From assembly GCA_001599595.1 (NCBI GenBank), contig BCHH01000002.1, forward strand, positions 4,023,546-4,087,545: DNA of 64,000 nt, given 5' to 3'. The notes under the pieces were generated by a model. The model ran no database searches. It was not told where the DNA came from and worked only from the letters and a program-made list of their open reading frames with translations. Position numbers and translations under genes: made by a program. Positions 43,780 to 55,100 of this stretch are shown piece after piece. The DNA comes from Beverwykella pulmonaria. Taxonomy: Eukaryota > Ascomycota > Dothideomycetes > Pleosporales > Melanommataceae. The stretch's first letter is position 1. The number at the start of each line of letters is the position of its first letter.

Positions 43780-45876
43780 ATGAGACTCGCACATTCTTCC
43801 AAAACCGCTCAAGGTCGTCTCCGTCCCAAAGAAATCTTCTCGCAAACACGCAGACTTCTGCCAGCCCGCCCTGTCCATTTCGATGGTCTCGGACCGCAGA
43901 AACCCATTAGAGCGGCGTACTACCGAGGCGGAACCTCTCGCGGCTTGATCTTCCAACCCCAGCACCTTCCTCCCGAGCGCACGAAATGGCCGGCTATATT
44001 TCGACAGCTGATGGGCTCGCCAGACCCATATGGGCGTCAGCTCGATGGCATGGGCGCAGGAATATCGTCGCTGTCTAAGATTTGTCTGGTGGAACGGATG
44101 AGGAAGAAGTTCATGGAGGGGAAGGCACGTGCTGAGAATAGCGTTTGGATTGACTATACGTTCGTGGGAATTGGCATTGACAACGACCTGGTAGATGTGG
44201 CCGGCAATTGCGGGAATCTGAGCAGTGCCATTGGGCCGTATGCGTACAATGCCGGGTTGTTGGCAAAGAGCGTGTATAAGCAGGGGGATGGCGAGATCAC
44301 AGTCAGGATCCGGAATACGAATACACTGAAGTTCATTGATTCGACGTTCTCAGTTGTGAAGGGACAAGCAGCTGTGACGGGCGACTACGTGATTGACGGC
44401 GTTGCTGGCACTGCATCCAAGATCAAGCTCGACTTCCGCCACCCGTACGGCTCCAAGACTGGCAAAGTTCTGCCCACGGGCAGGAAGATAGACACCATCG
44501 CTGGCTACAAGGTCACTTGCGTGGATGGCGCAAACCCGTGTATTTTCATCCGCGCCGACGACCTCAGCATCGATGGCACCATCCTCCCAGCCGACTTCAA
44601 CAACTTGACCGAAAAACTTGCTCTCCTCGAGAGCATCCGAAAAACAGCCGCCGTAGCCATGGGCATCGCAGCAACCGAGGACGAGGTTCCCTTCGCCATA
44701 CCCAAGATTGGCATAGTGTCTATGTCCTCATCTCATAAGATCCTTTCAGGCGCAACGCTCAAGAACTCACAAGTGGACCTCGTGGTCCGCTTCTTGTCGG
44801 ACATGCAACCACATCGCGCTATCCCTTTAACCGCAGCGCTCACTACCGCTGTCGCAGCGAGGATTCCGGGGACTGTTGTCGAGCAACTTCTGGCCCCGGA
44901 TCCAGCAGATGCAAACGCGATTACAATTGGCCATGCCAGTGGGAAAATACAAGTTAACGCCACTATGGACGAAAACAAGCCATTGATTCCCGTTTCGGCA
45001 TCGGTGTATAGGACCGCTCGTCGGATCTTCGAGGGAGAGATGTTCTGGACGGATGGGCCGGAGGATGACTTTGCTAAGAAGTCGGAGTCTGAACCCAGCA
45101 ATCGACCGGAGATCGATATTTTCCAGCCAAATTCGCTGGGTCTTGCGTTTGTCGAAGAATCACGCGGCAAAGATTCTTCCTACTTATTCAACAGCCCTCT
45201 CGACGATGATGAATTGCCTGTTCGAACAATACCATCTTACGGGAAACACTCCATCCGCTCACTCCAAATTCACCCCCCAAAAGACCAAATCTGCGTTGCT
45301 TCTCCTACCCCTGATGTTTCCACTTTTATGCTGAGATTAGTAGAGAAGGCCGGCAAGTTTACAAAGGTCCGAAAGGCTCGAGTGGAAAGTGGATCGGAAC
45401 GCACGCAGTGCAATGAGCCCGTTCTACACGAGCTTCAAAAGGACCAGACTTTCCAAATGTCTCCTGGGCTCGATCCCCACATCAGTATGGCAGGGGAGGA
45501 AGAGAATAAGGAAAGCCAAGTGCGGGCCCAGCATAGCGGGCAAAAGGTTTTACGAGTCAGAAAACCCAAGCTCGAACCTCAAGTGCCTACGCCATTTGAA
45601 GGCCAAAAGCATTTACACCCTGCCCAACCCAACCCATCCGACCGCGAGACCCTCACGCTCCGCTGGAATGATTCGCTCGGGACCTTCAAACAATTTCGAA
45701 GCCCTCCCTTCTTCCCCGCTCACTTAGGACCTCGGACTGGTCCCGGACGTCGTCAAATAGTGCTAAAATTCGGGGCACAGCGGGAACGCAGACGAAGAGA
45801 TGATGCCTACAGCAAGGCTGATAAGGCAGCGGTCGACCAAGATTTCGACGAGGTGGGACAGGAACGACAGGTTTGA
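43780..45876 (+). CDS. PrpF-like isomerase with long C-terminal extension
   Basis: PrpF family (aconitate/methylaconitate isomerase-like, diaminopimelate-epimerase fold); the fungal substrate is not established. A single exon gives 698 aa. The family part spans about residues 50-430: Y-Y-R-G-G-T-S-R-G, V-A-G-N-C-G-N-L-S-S-A-I-G with a likely catalytic Cys, I-P-K-I-G-I-V-S, and V-Y-R-T-A-R-R-I-F-E-G near its end. An Arg-rich N-terminus could be a mitochondrial presequence. After about residue 430 a further 270 residues follow in the same frame; they are charged, low in hydrophobics and probably disordered, and not part of the PrpF fold. ATG 43780 is the only in-frame ATG before the domain; upstream sequence is open but lacks ATG. 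An unseen intron skipping part of the tail cannot be excluded. Confidence 0.88.
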   Translation: MRLAHSSKTAQGRLRPKEIFSQTRRLLPARPVHFDGLGPQKPIRAAYYRGGTSRGLIFQPQHLPPERTKWPAIFRQLMGSPDPYGRQLDGMGAGISSLSKICLVERMRKKFMEGKARAENSVWIDYTFVGIGIDNDLVDVAGNCGNLSSAIGPYAYNAGLLAKSVYKQGDGEITVRIRNTNTLKFIDSTFSVVKGQAAVTGDYVIDGVAGTASKIKLDFRHPYGSKTGKVLPTGRKIDTIAGYKVTCVDGANPCIFIRADDLSIDGTILPADFNNLTEKLALLESIRKTAAVAMGIAATEDEVPFAIPKIGIVSMSSSHKILSGATLKNSQVDLVVRFLSDMQPHRAIPLTAALTTAVAARIPGTVVEQLLAPDPADANAITIGHASGKIQVNATMDENKPLIPVSASVYRTARRIFEGEMFWTDGPEDDFAKKSESEPSNRPEIDIFQPNSLGLAFVEESRGKDSSYLFNSPLDDDELPVRTIPSYGKHSIRSLQIHPPKDQICVASPTPDVSTFMLRLVEKAGKFTKVRKARVESGSERTQCNEPVLHELQKDQTFQMSPGLDPHISMAGEEENKESQVRAQHSGQKVLRVRKPKLEPQVPTPFEGQKHLHPAQPNPSDRETLTLRWNDSLGTFKQFRSPPFFPAHLGPRTGPGRRQIVLKFGAQRERRRRDDAYSKADKAAVDQDFDEVGQERQV

Positions 45877-47241
45877 AGGAGAGGGAGCTACGAAAGGCAA
45901 TGAGCGGGGAGTGTGATAGAGATAGAGATGAGAGCAAAGTATATGCGGAAGAAGAGAAGAGCGTAAAGCCGAACAAAGAAGCTGTCACGGAACCCACGTC
46001 GACCTTCACGTTTGACTTAGCGACCGGGTGGTTCTAGTACCTGTCAATCGACCGAGCAGCATAACACCCGAACCAACTTGTAGGTATTGGAAGAAGGATT
46101 ACACAAAGAATAATGCAAAATGTCGCCTTGCCTCTCACCTACCTATCAATGCCCACCTCTACTTCCTGAGTAACTGCCTACCTGATCATCCCCTCTCCTT
46201 CCCTTACAATTCTGTGCAAGCCCTCCAAAATCCTGCTTCTCGCCAGTGATCACTCTTCATTGCTCAAACCCTCCTTTCCTCCGTCTAAATTTCATGGAAC
46301 CTAATCGCCGAATCACTATTGCTTTGGAGGACTTTCTTGGGATCGAAAAGGTGACAGGCATTGTCGTTCCCAACAGCTGCAAGGTTTCTTTACGCATATG
46401 ACCTTGTTATGAAGCATTAATCATTGCTCCTTAGTGCTGTCATAGATGATGCGTTTCTAGCTACTTTATAACCTGGAGGGCACCCAGAAGATGATTTTTG
46501 ACCGTGATACAAATGTATGTCTGCATCTGGCGAGAAAAGACTGTTAGAGTGAGTGATAGGAATGAAACGACGAAGAGACGAGCCATTGAATCCCTGGAAG
46601 TTCTGCTTGAGAGCAGAATTGTCACTTGGTGGAGAAGATCCCATATCCCAACTAGGCGTGTAAACGTTAGTGAATGAAGCGTGCCATACCGAGTTGCAAA
46701 TTTGAGCTTTATGGGTGAGATAGGAGGCGTTGGGAGAAGATTTTTGTGCCAATTTCTCAAAAAAAAAAAAAAAGGCAACTTCTGGTCGTTCATGGTGAGC
46801 CAGGCGTCTTTGAGGAAATAAAGCCCTCAGTACTTGTGCTCTTAGACGGGGACAAGGGCGGTGTGATATAGCCAGAAGTGAAAGCAGACACATCATTATC
46901 GGAGTGCATGCCTGCGAGGAAGTTTCTGGAATTTGCAGTGACAAGGTGAGTTGCCAAGTTACGAAGTTCTTGCACATAGTACGAGAGAGTGAAAGTCAAC
47001 TGCAGAGAGCCTTGGGAACGGTGTACTGCTGCGTGTTTATTGCTGTTATATGTATAGCAGTGAAGGTGACGAATATCTGGGATATTACAGGACGAGAGAG
47101 AGTTAGGTAGAGTGTTCTTGGCAGGATGAGGTGTGGAAGGTGCGGCACGTGTGAGCGGGGCAACGTATTTCCGACAGCGGAATGACCTAGGTAACAACGG
47201 CCACCACGACTTGACTATCGCAGTGTCTCTCGGGCGCAAGA
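45877..47241. other. Intergenic
   Basis: About 1.4 kb between two plus-strand genes. A homopolymer run of A lies at about 46759-46773. Minus-strand frames here (46417-46977, 46790-47434) have no motif and one runs into BET4 coding sequence. The right end is the BET4 promoter. Confidence 0.45.
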
Positions 47242-48468
47242 ATGGCAAGCGTAAGTATACAGCCTTGTTCGAACCCACCCAAAACATAAGAGGGAGCTGA
47301 CAGAGTCTTAGCATGGAGTTTCGCGAGTGGCGGGCGCCAACATCCGGTCGGCGGAGGTGCGTCAGAGGGAGCTCGAGCAAATCGCCACATACAAAGATCT
47401 CGTTGACTTGGTGAACACGAAGGTACGCGGTCATTACACATTATGAGAAGGAACTATCGCTGATCTCTGCCGCCTTCGCAGGTTGCCGAAAGACAATACA
47501 CAATCGAAGTCCTCGGGCTAATTACCAAGCTCTTGAATGAGAACCCCGAATACTACACTATATGGAACCACCGTCGCCGCGTTCTCAGCAGCCTTCTCGA
47601 TGTACCTGCAACGAACGATTCCACCCCGCAAGCTCCCCTTGGCGAAGAACTCATAAATGGCGAACTGCAACTGACATTCTCGCTGCTGCGGAAGTTTCCC
47701 AAATGCTACTGGATATGGAACCATAGGAATTGGACATTGCAGAAAGGAGAATCCTTGTCAGATACTGAATCTGCTCGCAAAATTTGGTCTGGAGAGCTAC
47801 AGCTAATTGGTAAAATGCTGCATTCCGACAGTCGCAACTTTCACGCCTGGAGTTATCGACGAGAAGTGGTAGCTCACTTAGAACGCCTACCAACGTCTGT
47901 GTCACCAAGCTGTGATGCGTCTCTAAGTCCGTCACAGAGTCTAACAGAGTCCGAGTTTGAATATACTACCAAGATGATCAAGACAAACCTATCAAACTTT
48001 TCCGCATGGCACAACAGGGGCAAGCTTATTCCCCGTCTCTTAAATGAACGGGGTGCAGATGATGCAGCGAGGAGACGACTACTCGACAGCGAACTAGCTT
48101 TGATTTGCACAGCGATAAATACAGATCCATTTGACCAATCCATCTGGTACTATCATCAATTTCTGATGAGCACGTTATCACCGGAATGTCCCCGACAGAA
48201 CCAGATAGTTCTTGGGCTTCCCAACTCCGACCGGCAGAAGTATTACGCGCATGAGATGGAGTATATACAGGAGATAATCGAGGACGAAGCCGACTGTAAA
48301 TGGATATATGAATCATTACTCAGCTTGGCCGCTAGCTATCTTGAGATCGATGGCGGGACAAAGGCATTTACAACGCTTGACATGCGCTCTTGGCTGGATC
48401 AGCTTAGACGACTAGATCCGCTGCGGAAAGGTCGTTGGGAAGAACTCGGTAGCAGTCTAGGTATATGA
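47242..48468 (+). CDS. BET4: Rab geranylgeranyltransferase alpha subunit
   Basis: Alpha subunit of type II geranylgeranyltransferase, which prenylates Rab GTPases presented by Mrs6/REP in the cytosol. Exons 47242-47250, 47312-47422 and 47482-48468, with GT-AG introns of 61 and 59 nt, give 368 aa. The first exon encodes only M-A-S, and the second continues H-G-V-S-R. Five prenyltransferase alpha repeats are visible from Y-T-I-W-N-H-R-R, Y-W-I-W-N-H-R-N-W, F-H-A-W-S-Y-R-R, F-S-A-W-H-N-R-G and Q-S-I-W-Y-Y-H-Q. The M-A-S-H-G start and repeat spacing favour Bet4 over the farnesyltransferase subunit Ram2. It lies tail to tail with the small gene at 48493, only 24 bp apart, so the transcripts overlap. 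Confidence 0.95.
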
Positions 48469-48492
48469 AGTAACAATCGGTTGATCGTCGAG

Positions 48493-48932
48493 TTATGGAC
48501 TTGAACCTTTTGTATCATTGGATGCTTGCGATTCTTTGCCCGGGGCCGCTCTGGAAGATGCATCCTTTTTCCACGCCCATATACCGAGTAGTGATGATAA
48601 CCTTGATGGCTTTTCTTCTGATGCGTTGTTTGGAAGACTAGTAGAGTCGACGGGTTTGACTGGAGTCGTTTCTATTTCGCCTGGGGATGCGGCGCCTTTC
48701 AGGGCTGCAATTTCTCTAAGAATCTTCAGTGAATGAGAGCAGAAGTAATCAATAGCTACATACCGATTGTATTCTTCTTCCAGCCTTTTCCTTCTCTGTT
48801 CCTTCAATTCACCATCGAACGTTGCCACACCTATTGCCACACCTAGGAAACATTAAAGTAAGCTCAACAAATTTCCGCGGCTGCAATACCAGTAATAGTG
48901 GCTATAGCCCCTCCCATAAGCCTGCCCGACAT
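48493..48932 (-). CDS. Small protein with hydrophobic N-terminus (114 aa), unknown
   Basis: I cannot name this family. Exons, high to low: 48932-48890, 48842-48764 and 48715-48493, with GT-AG introns of 47 and 48 nt, give 114 aa. The N-terminus (M-S-G-R-L-M-G-G-A-I-A-T-I-T-G-V-A-I-G-V-A) is glycine-rich and hydrophobic, suggesting a single membrane segment as in small mitochondrial inner-membrane proteins. A charged helix follows, spanning the second intron (K-E-Q-R-R-K-R-L-E-E-E-Y-N-R-E-I). The C-terminal half is Ser/Pro/Lys-rich with no motif. Consistent phases over two short introns support it as real. It shares a 202-bp divergent promoter region with the Mms22 gene. Mitochondrial location is inference. 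Confidence 0.75.
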
Positions 48933-49134
48933 TCTTTGATAGTTATTACAACTCCCCCGCAAGGTGTTGTTGCGTAAATGTGCATGAAGAAACAGTTTGT
49001 TTAAGCTGGCCAGGATTAATTTCTTAGCGTGTCCACGTGACTTCCCGCATCGCGCTAAAGGCACAACGCGTGTGGGCCGTCTCGTGCCTGAACCATACCC
49101 CACCGCGCCACTTTCAACGACATGCCCCGTTCCA

Positions 49135-52100
49135 ATGTCCCAATGGCGGATTAAAGGATATGTCCAGGATTCTGATGATGAAGAGGAGGACCTCGAGACA
49201 TTGTCCACCAACACTTCTGGACGCGTAGAAGACGGCTTCGTCCCCTCGAATTCAATACCGCAGCACCATGACGAACAGTATCCTTCTCAGAAAGAAGAGA
49301 GTCACAATGACACCGAAATCACTCAGGACGCATCTGCCGAACCTGCGCGTCTTGAGGGAGCTGACGCCTCACCTCGTCCCACGACTCCTCCGATAGCATC
49401 CACCACGAAATACATACAACCCCAAACCGAAAGCCCTGACCCCCTTCAGTGCTTGCTCACACGCAAGGCTTCCGACAACAGGAGACCCCCAGTTTCTTCG
49501 CTTATCCTTGGTGAATCAAATCCCTTCAACCTCGATTTTCTCTCGAATTCATCCCAAAACGATGATGAGTTGTCCGAACCACCTTCCGTCAACGAAACAC
49601 GCTTGATTGACGAGCCAACTTCAATCGAGGATCAAACACCTGTATATACCTCGCCTACGCGTTATGTCGAAGTACAAGCAGTTATACCACAGTCAACTGC
49701 TATTGAAAGAGAACATGCTATTCTAAGGGCAAACCGCGCGTTGAGGGCACGGAAACCGATCCAGCTCCATCCATACCTCCTCGAAGGCGAACGATATCGA
49801 AGGGAATTTCAGAGCAGGGGTATTAGACCTGTGCCGAAAATCAGATCTCCGCCACCAAAACCCTGCCATGATAACCCAGAAACACAAGAGCAGGAATTTG
49901 ATCCCGAGAATGATAATCCTTTTAGTAGTCCGCCGGACATTTCGTTTTCCACACCTATCGCCCAAAGACCTAGGAAATATGGGCTGCATAGCAATTCTGT
50001 ACATCGCACAGCGTCTAGTTCCTCAGGACGCAAGTTCCTTAGCACACGGCCGTCCAAGGCCCGCCCTCTACCTAGCGCGAAACGACGGAAGCTGGATCGA
50101 CCATCTACCCAGGCCCCAACGTCCTTGGAGAGAATTAGTGGGAACGACGTCGGCACTATGATCAGGGATCACGATGTTGAGATACCAAATGTCGAAGATC
50201 TCTGGTCCATCCCACGCTCACCCCCATACTCGAGCAGTCCATTAATAGAAGGGCTTGGTTCTACCCGTAGAGGAGCAACGCGGCTTCCTGTGCTGGCATC
50301 TTTGAAGAACTTGCCTACGCCATCCAATTCGTCTAGCATTCAAGGCGAATTCCAGCTTCTGGTGGACTCGGAGTCTGAATCAGAAACTGGTATATCCTAT
50401 CAGCCAGAAAAACAAGTACCTCAAACGATTCTTATACCTAGTGATAAGTCATCCTCAGGTTCTGCATCATCAGATAGCGAATCAGTGCAAAGTGAAATCG
50501 AGGTCCAACGAGTTGGAAGAAAGATAAAGGGAGTACTTCCAGCTTCATGGCTTCGACTAGATCGGCAAGCCCAGGAGAGAAAAAAGGCACAAGCGGATGC
50601 CAGAGACCGCACTAGTTCTGCCCTATCTCCTGAGAAGGTAGAGCCGCAACGAGGCGTAGCCCAGCGCATTATCAATCGCAGCAAAAAACTACGATCAACT
50701 TCCTCACCAGGTAGCCGATCAGAGGGTCTCATTGTTATCTCTGAGTCTGAAGATTCCGAAAACGAGCACATTCCTGTCTACGGCCATACGAAAGACATTC
50801 GAGCATCGTCTCAAACAGCATCTGAATTGGCTGCGATATTCGACCACCGTTATGCGGATGACTCAGACAATATGGAGGACGATCGGTTACATCTTTTCAC
50901 CCTCGGGTGCCCTTCTAGGAAACCCAAGCGGCAATCGAAACTGACTGAATCGCTTGGCAAGCCGAGGAAGAAGATAAGATTATCCGTTAACGGGCCTAAA
51001 GTCCCTAGTGGCTCAAGAAGGACTCATATAGCCAGCTCCAGACTTGTGGGTTCAAGAAGGGCCACACAAGGTCCGCCCGCTCTAAGCATACTCGATATCG
51101 ATCAATCACCATCCCACCTCAATCGAGCAGTGCCGCAATTTATCAGACTGGCGAAACGGCAAGCACGCCGTGTATCAAACCATGGTCGCCAAAGTCCCAA
51201 GAATAAGCATATCAGGCTTCACACTGCACGTGACACGGAAGATGCCAGTCTCACCCTTCAACAATGGAGAGATGGTGTCTTGAAACCCAATCCGAGCCTA
51301 GGCCAACCAAAGACTCAGCACAGCGCACGCCAGCCTCTTGCAGACCGTACCAACAACAACCAACAACGCGCTCAGCAGCTATCAACCAGTGAGAAAATCT
51401 CTCTTGCGGGACAAGATGCGTTTTCCGAAACCGCATCCCGGGCGGGGAACATACGAAGGCGCCGAAATCTTTCTCTTGGTCTTTCAGTATTCCGCAGGCG
51501 AGACGATGTACTAAACCAACGAGTGAAAACACCAATACAACCATTGCCTCTCAAGACCACGTTTCGAAAACCTTCCCTCAGGACTGCACAACTAGAGGGT
51601 CTTGAGTCAGACTTTAGTCGAAGTCATCGCCAGGTCGCATTTGAAAGGGGCCTGCAGCGAGTGGATCGGCAATTCAACAGAGACCACTTTCAGCCATCGA
51701 GAAACCCGCAATTAGCTAAGTTTTTGGCTGATAATGGTTCTATCCTCCCACCACTTCCATCTGCGGAAGATATCGGAGAACAACAACCCGGATTCGTTAG
51801 CAAGAAACATTCTATTCCTAATCGGCGTCTCATTCGTAAATCTCAGGCCCGTAGGATCGATGTGGATGCCCGAGAATATAGACAGCCGAGTGAACCAACC
51901 CTGCAAGATCTTTTCCAAGACTTCACCGTTGAAGAACCTTTGGAACAGAAGCTGTCCGTCCTTCAAGGTCTTGGAGCGTATGGTACAATATATCCAACGA
52001 ATTTTGGTGTTTCACCCCTGGTAGTAGGAACGTACTTTCACTCGAACACTTTCGTCGGGGCAGGAGAGTTGTCACAAGCTCTTCAAACCGGTGAAGTTGG

Positions 52101-55100
52101 TGAGAGAGACTTAGAAACATTCGCCGGTTACTATGATGTCGGTGACGATCGCGAAACAGTCCGATGTGGTCCTTGGAACGATGAGACATATTCTCGAATA
52201 CAACATATCTTAAACCGTGTGTGGAGTCCGACGGACATTCCAATGGAAGGGAATGACGATCTCGAAATTCGAGTTGCTCCTGGTCTGTCCGGTTTGTCGA
52301 AGATTTTGAGAACCTTGATCAACTATTTTGCGACTAGTCTCAGTTTTCTGGACACCATCGATCGGCGAGAGTTCACGATGAATTTAAAGCAAATGTTAGA
52401 GGCGCTTTTCGACAAAGTACACCAGGCCCATCTTGCGCATGACTCTCAGAAGTCTTCCACGTCTCAGAGCGAGCATCAAAGTGTCCGCGCGATGACCTAT
52501 TTGCTTGTTATAAGCATGCAAGTACGTCAAGTTGCTCGACATTCCGTTGTGGAGCCCTCTCTTCAGCGAAACTTGACGGATCTCATGACGAACATCTCAA
52601 AGGTCATCGTTCCGCATCTAATCCGTAAAGGAATGCATGAGCTAGGAGATTTTCTAGAGAGGAATAAAGGATACAAGGAGCGGGAAAACGGTATCCAATA
52701 TGAGCAAATCCTTGTGGAGAGTCTCGTAGTCTGCCTGCAGGTACTGACATCAAACAACACCACTGGACCCACATTCTGGGATCTTGTCAGCCACGAGCTC
52801 TCCTTACGAGTCGAGAACGCTACCCAAATAACAACGTTTGAATCTGTCTGGGCTAGTGTGTTCACACTACTTCCATTTGTCGAATTCGATACATCCGGGG
52901 TGCTTGTCGTCAATCGGAGGGCGTCCTTCGAGGACGGTAACTGGACGTTCATCAAAATTCTCCTTCAACGATTATTCGCACTATACCCAGCGACACTCAA
53001 AGCACACGGCTCTTCTCTCAATGAGTACGTTCGAGCAAATCTCACCAGGTGTCATATCTTATTACAGTGCTGGCATTGGCGACGATGCGAACCTATGCTC
53101 TATGCGATATTCGACTTCTTTGGCAGGATCGGACTCAGACAGCTACAACGCGAGGAAAGCAAAGGCTCGCCGCGTTTTCTTGAAAGCCTTGCGGAGCGAC
53201 CTTGCATGAACCTAGACCCCAGTGATATCTCGTTTCACATTTTCTTGAAGTGTGTAGCTCTTGGAATAAGTGGAATGAAGGAGGTGTATGCCGAGAAGAA
53301 GATTCGTAGCATAGTCTCGCGTTGTACCCCAAACCATGGCCGAGATAACCCGAAGGACCAATCACTCGATCAGGAGACACTAGATGCCCTCCGGAACCAT
53401 CACGACTTGTTCTGTACTCTTTATTGGGCGTCCCCTGCATCCTGCCGTCCTAAGTTGGACATCATTCGAAGCCTCGTGCAACACGAGAAGTCTCATCGAG
53501 AAGCGTGTAGACTGAACGTGCGGGCCTGGGCAAATTTGACGGCCTTTCAACTGTCATCTGACGAGCCCTACACATCCCTGCAACCATTTGCACTGTGGCA
53601 CAAGGAAATCATGACTCAAACGCTAAAGCAATACCGACTGGCCAAAACAGAAGCCGAAGATTATCTCAAGGCCGTGCAATTAGACGGGACAAGTGATATC
53701 TCTGCGCGTATGGTACGAACGACAATAGACAAAAACCAAGAGCAGGTCATTGCTACTCTCCGAGATTGTATTGCAGGTATGCAAAGGGCCATCAAGCACA
53801 GCCGAGGCGCGATTGCTGTGAGAAATTTACTCATAGACTCTGGTATCGTCCAGCTTCTTGAACTCGTCCTTGTTGACGACCGTCGCTTAACTGCTGTAAT
53901 CCGGGAGACGCTCGCCGTGCTCAGAGAATACGCTGCGCTCCAGAAACGATTATCGACCAAAGATGATACTCAACTGACCAGTGAGGAGAGCCAGGACTAT
54001 GGAGACTTCCCGGATCTTGCTGATCTAGAAGATGCTGGCCCACTCGAACAACCATCTCTCGACTTCATTCAAATACCCTTGTGGCATCTGCTTTCGAACG
54101 CTTTTGGCGCTGAGCGTACTCCGGATGACAATCTCCTTATGGAGTGTGTTGACACATGGGCTCTTATTGCTGGGTGTCAGGTCTCGTCAGGGGTACGTTC
54201 ATGGGCCTACTATGTTGACTCGTTCAGTCAAGTGTCGTGGGATCAACTTCGCGATACGGAGCAAACTCGCAGGTTCCGTCCTTACTTCATGGCATCACTG
54301 ATTACCTGCGACGCCACCGCTTACGAAGAAAATCGAAACGAGTTCCTCACCGCACTTCTGCTGTGTCTGGTAGACAGAGAGTCTATCCTCAGATTCCAGC
54401 ATCGCTTGCTGAAAGCTATCGTTCTGGTTGACATTTCCCATCCACTGCTACAAAATCTGCCATTCTTCAGAGACGAGCAGACTGGTGACTTCGATATCAA
54501 CTATGAGACCATACGAACCAGGCGGCTTGCTCTGATCTCTAGCATACTAGCAAACATGCGCGCTCATCTTCACACCATATTATTACACAACGACCGAGAT
54601 CAGGCTGCAGAGATAAAACGTGGTTATGCTACGATGCTGAAGACCTTCATGACCACAATGAAGAACAATTACCAGCAATTGCGCCAGGGGAGTATTGTCG
54701 CCGGTGCATACGTGGAGTTCGTGCAAACTCTTGTACAGTTTCTCAAACAGTATACTCCTGACATCCTCCCTGTTCTACCTTTCTTCACAGACTCGATCGG
54801 GTTCCCACTCCCAGCAGCAGATCCAACGTACGTCGTAGGCAGGCTATGTGGTTATGCCCCCAAGCTTGCAAACCCTGGAGTCGCAAAGCAGTTATCCACG
54901 TTCATCCAGACCGTGGCGCAACAGGCTGCATCAGACAATCAACAGCTATACCTCGTTAACCAGCTCTCTGCGGCTTTGTGCACCAGTGAAGCTCCTTCTG
55001 CCGACGCCACAGTCCTTCGAAGCGTCCTCCTGCAAGGCATCTTCCCAGCCTACATCGAAGCAGCCTTCTCCTCTGTCGTCGGAATGGTCATTGCAAAGCC

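Noticed and set aside
46417..46977. 186-codon minus-strand ORF
   Set aside because: Includes a poly-T derived Phe run; no domain or splice support.
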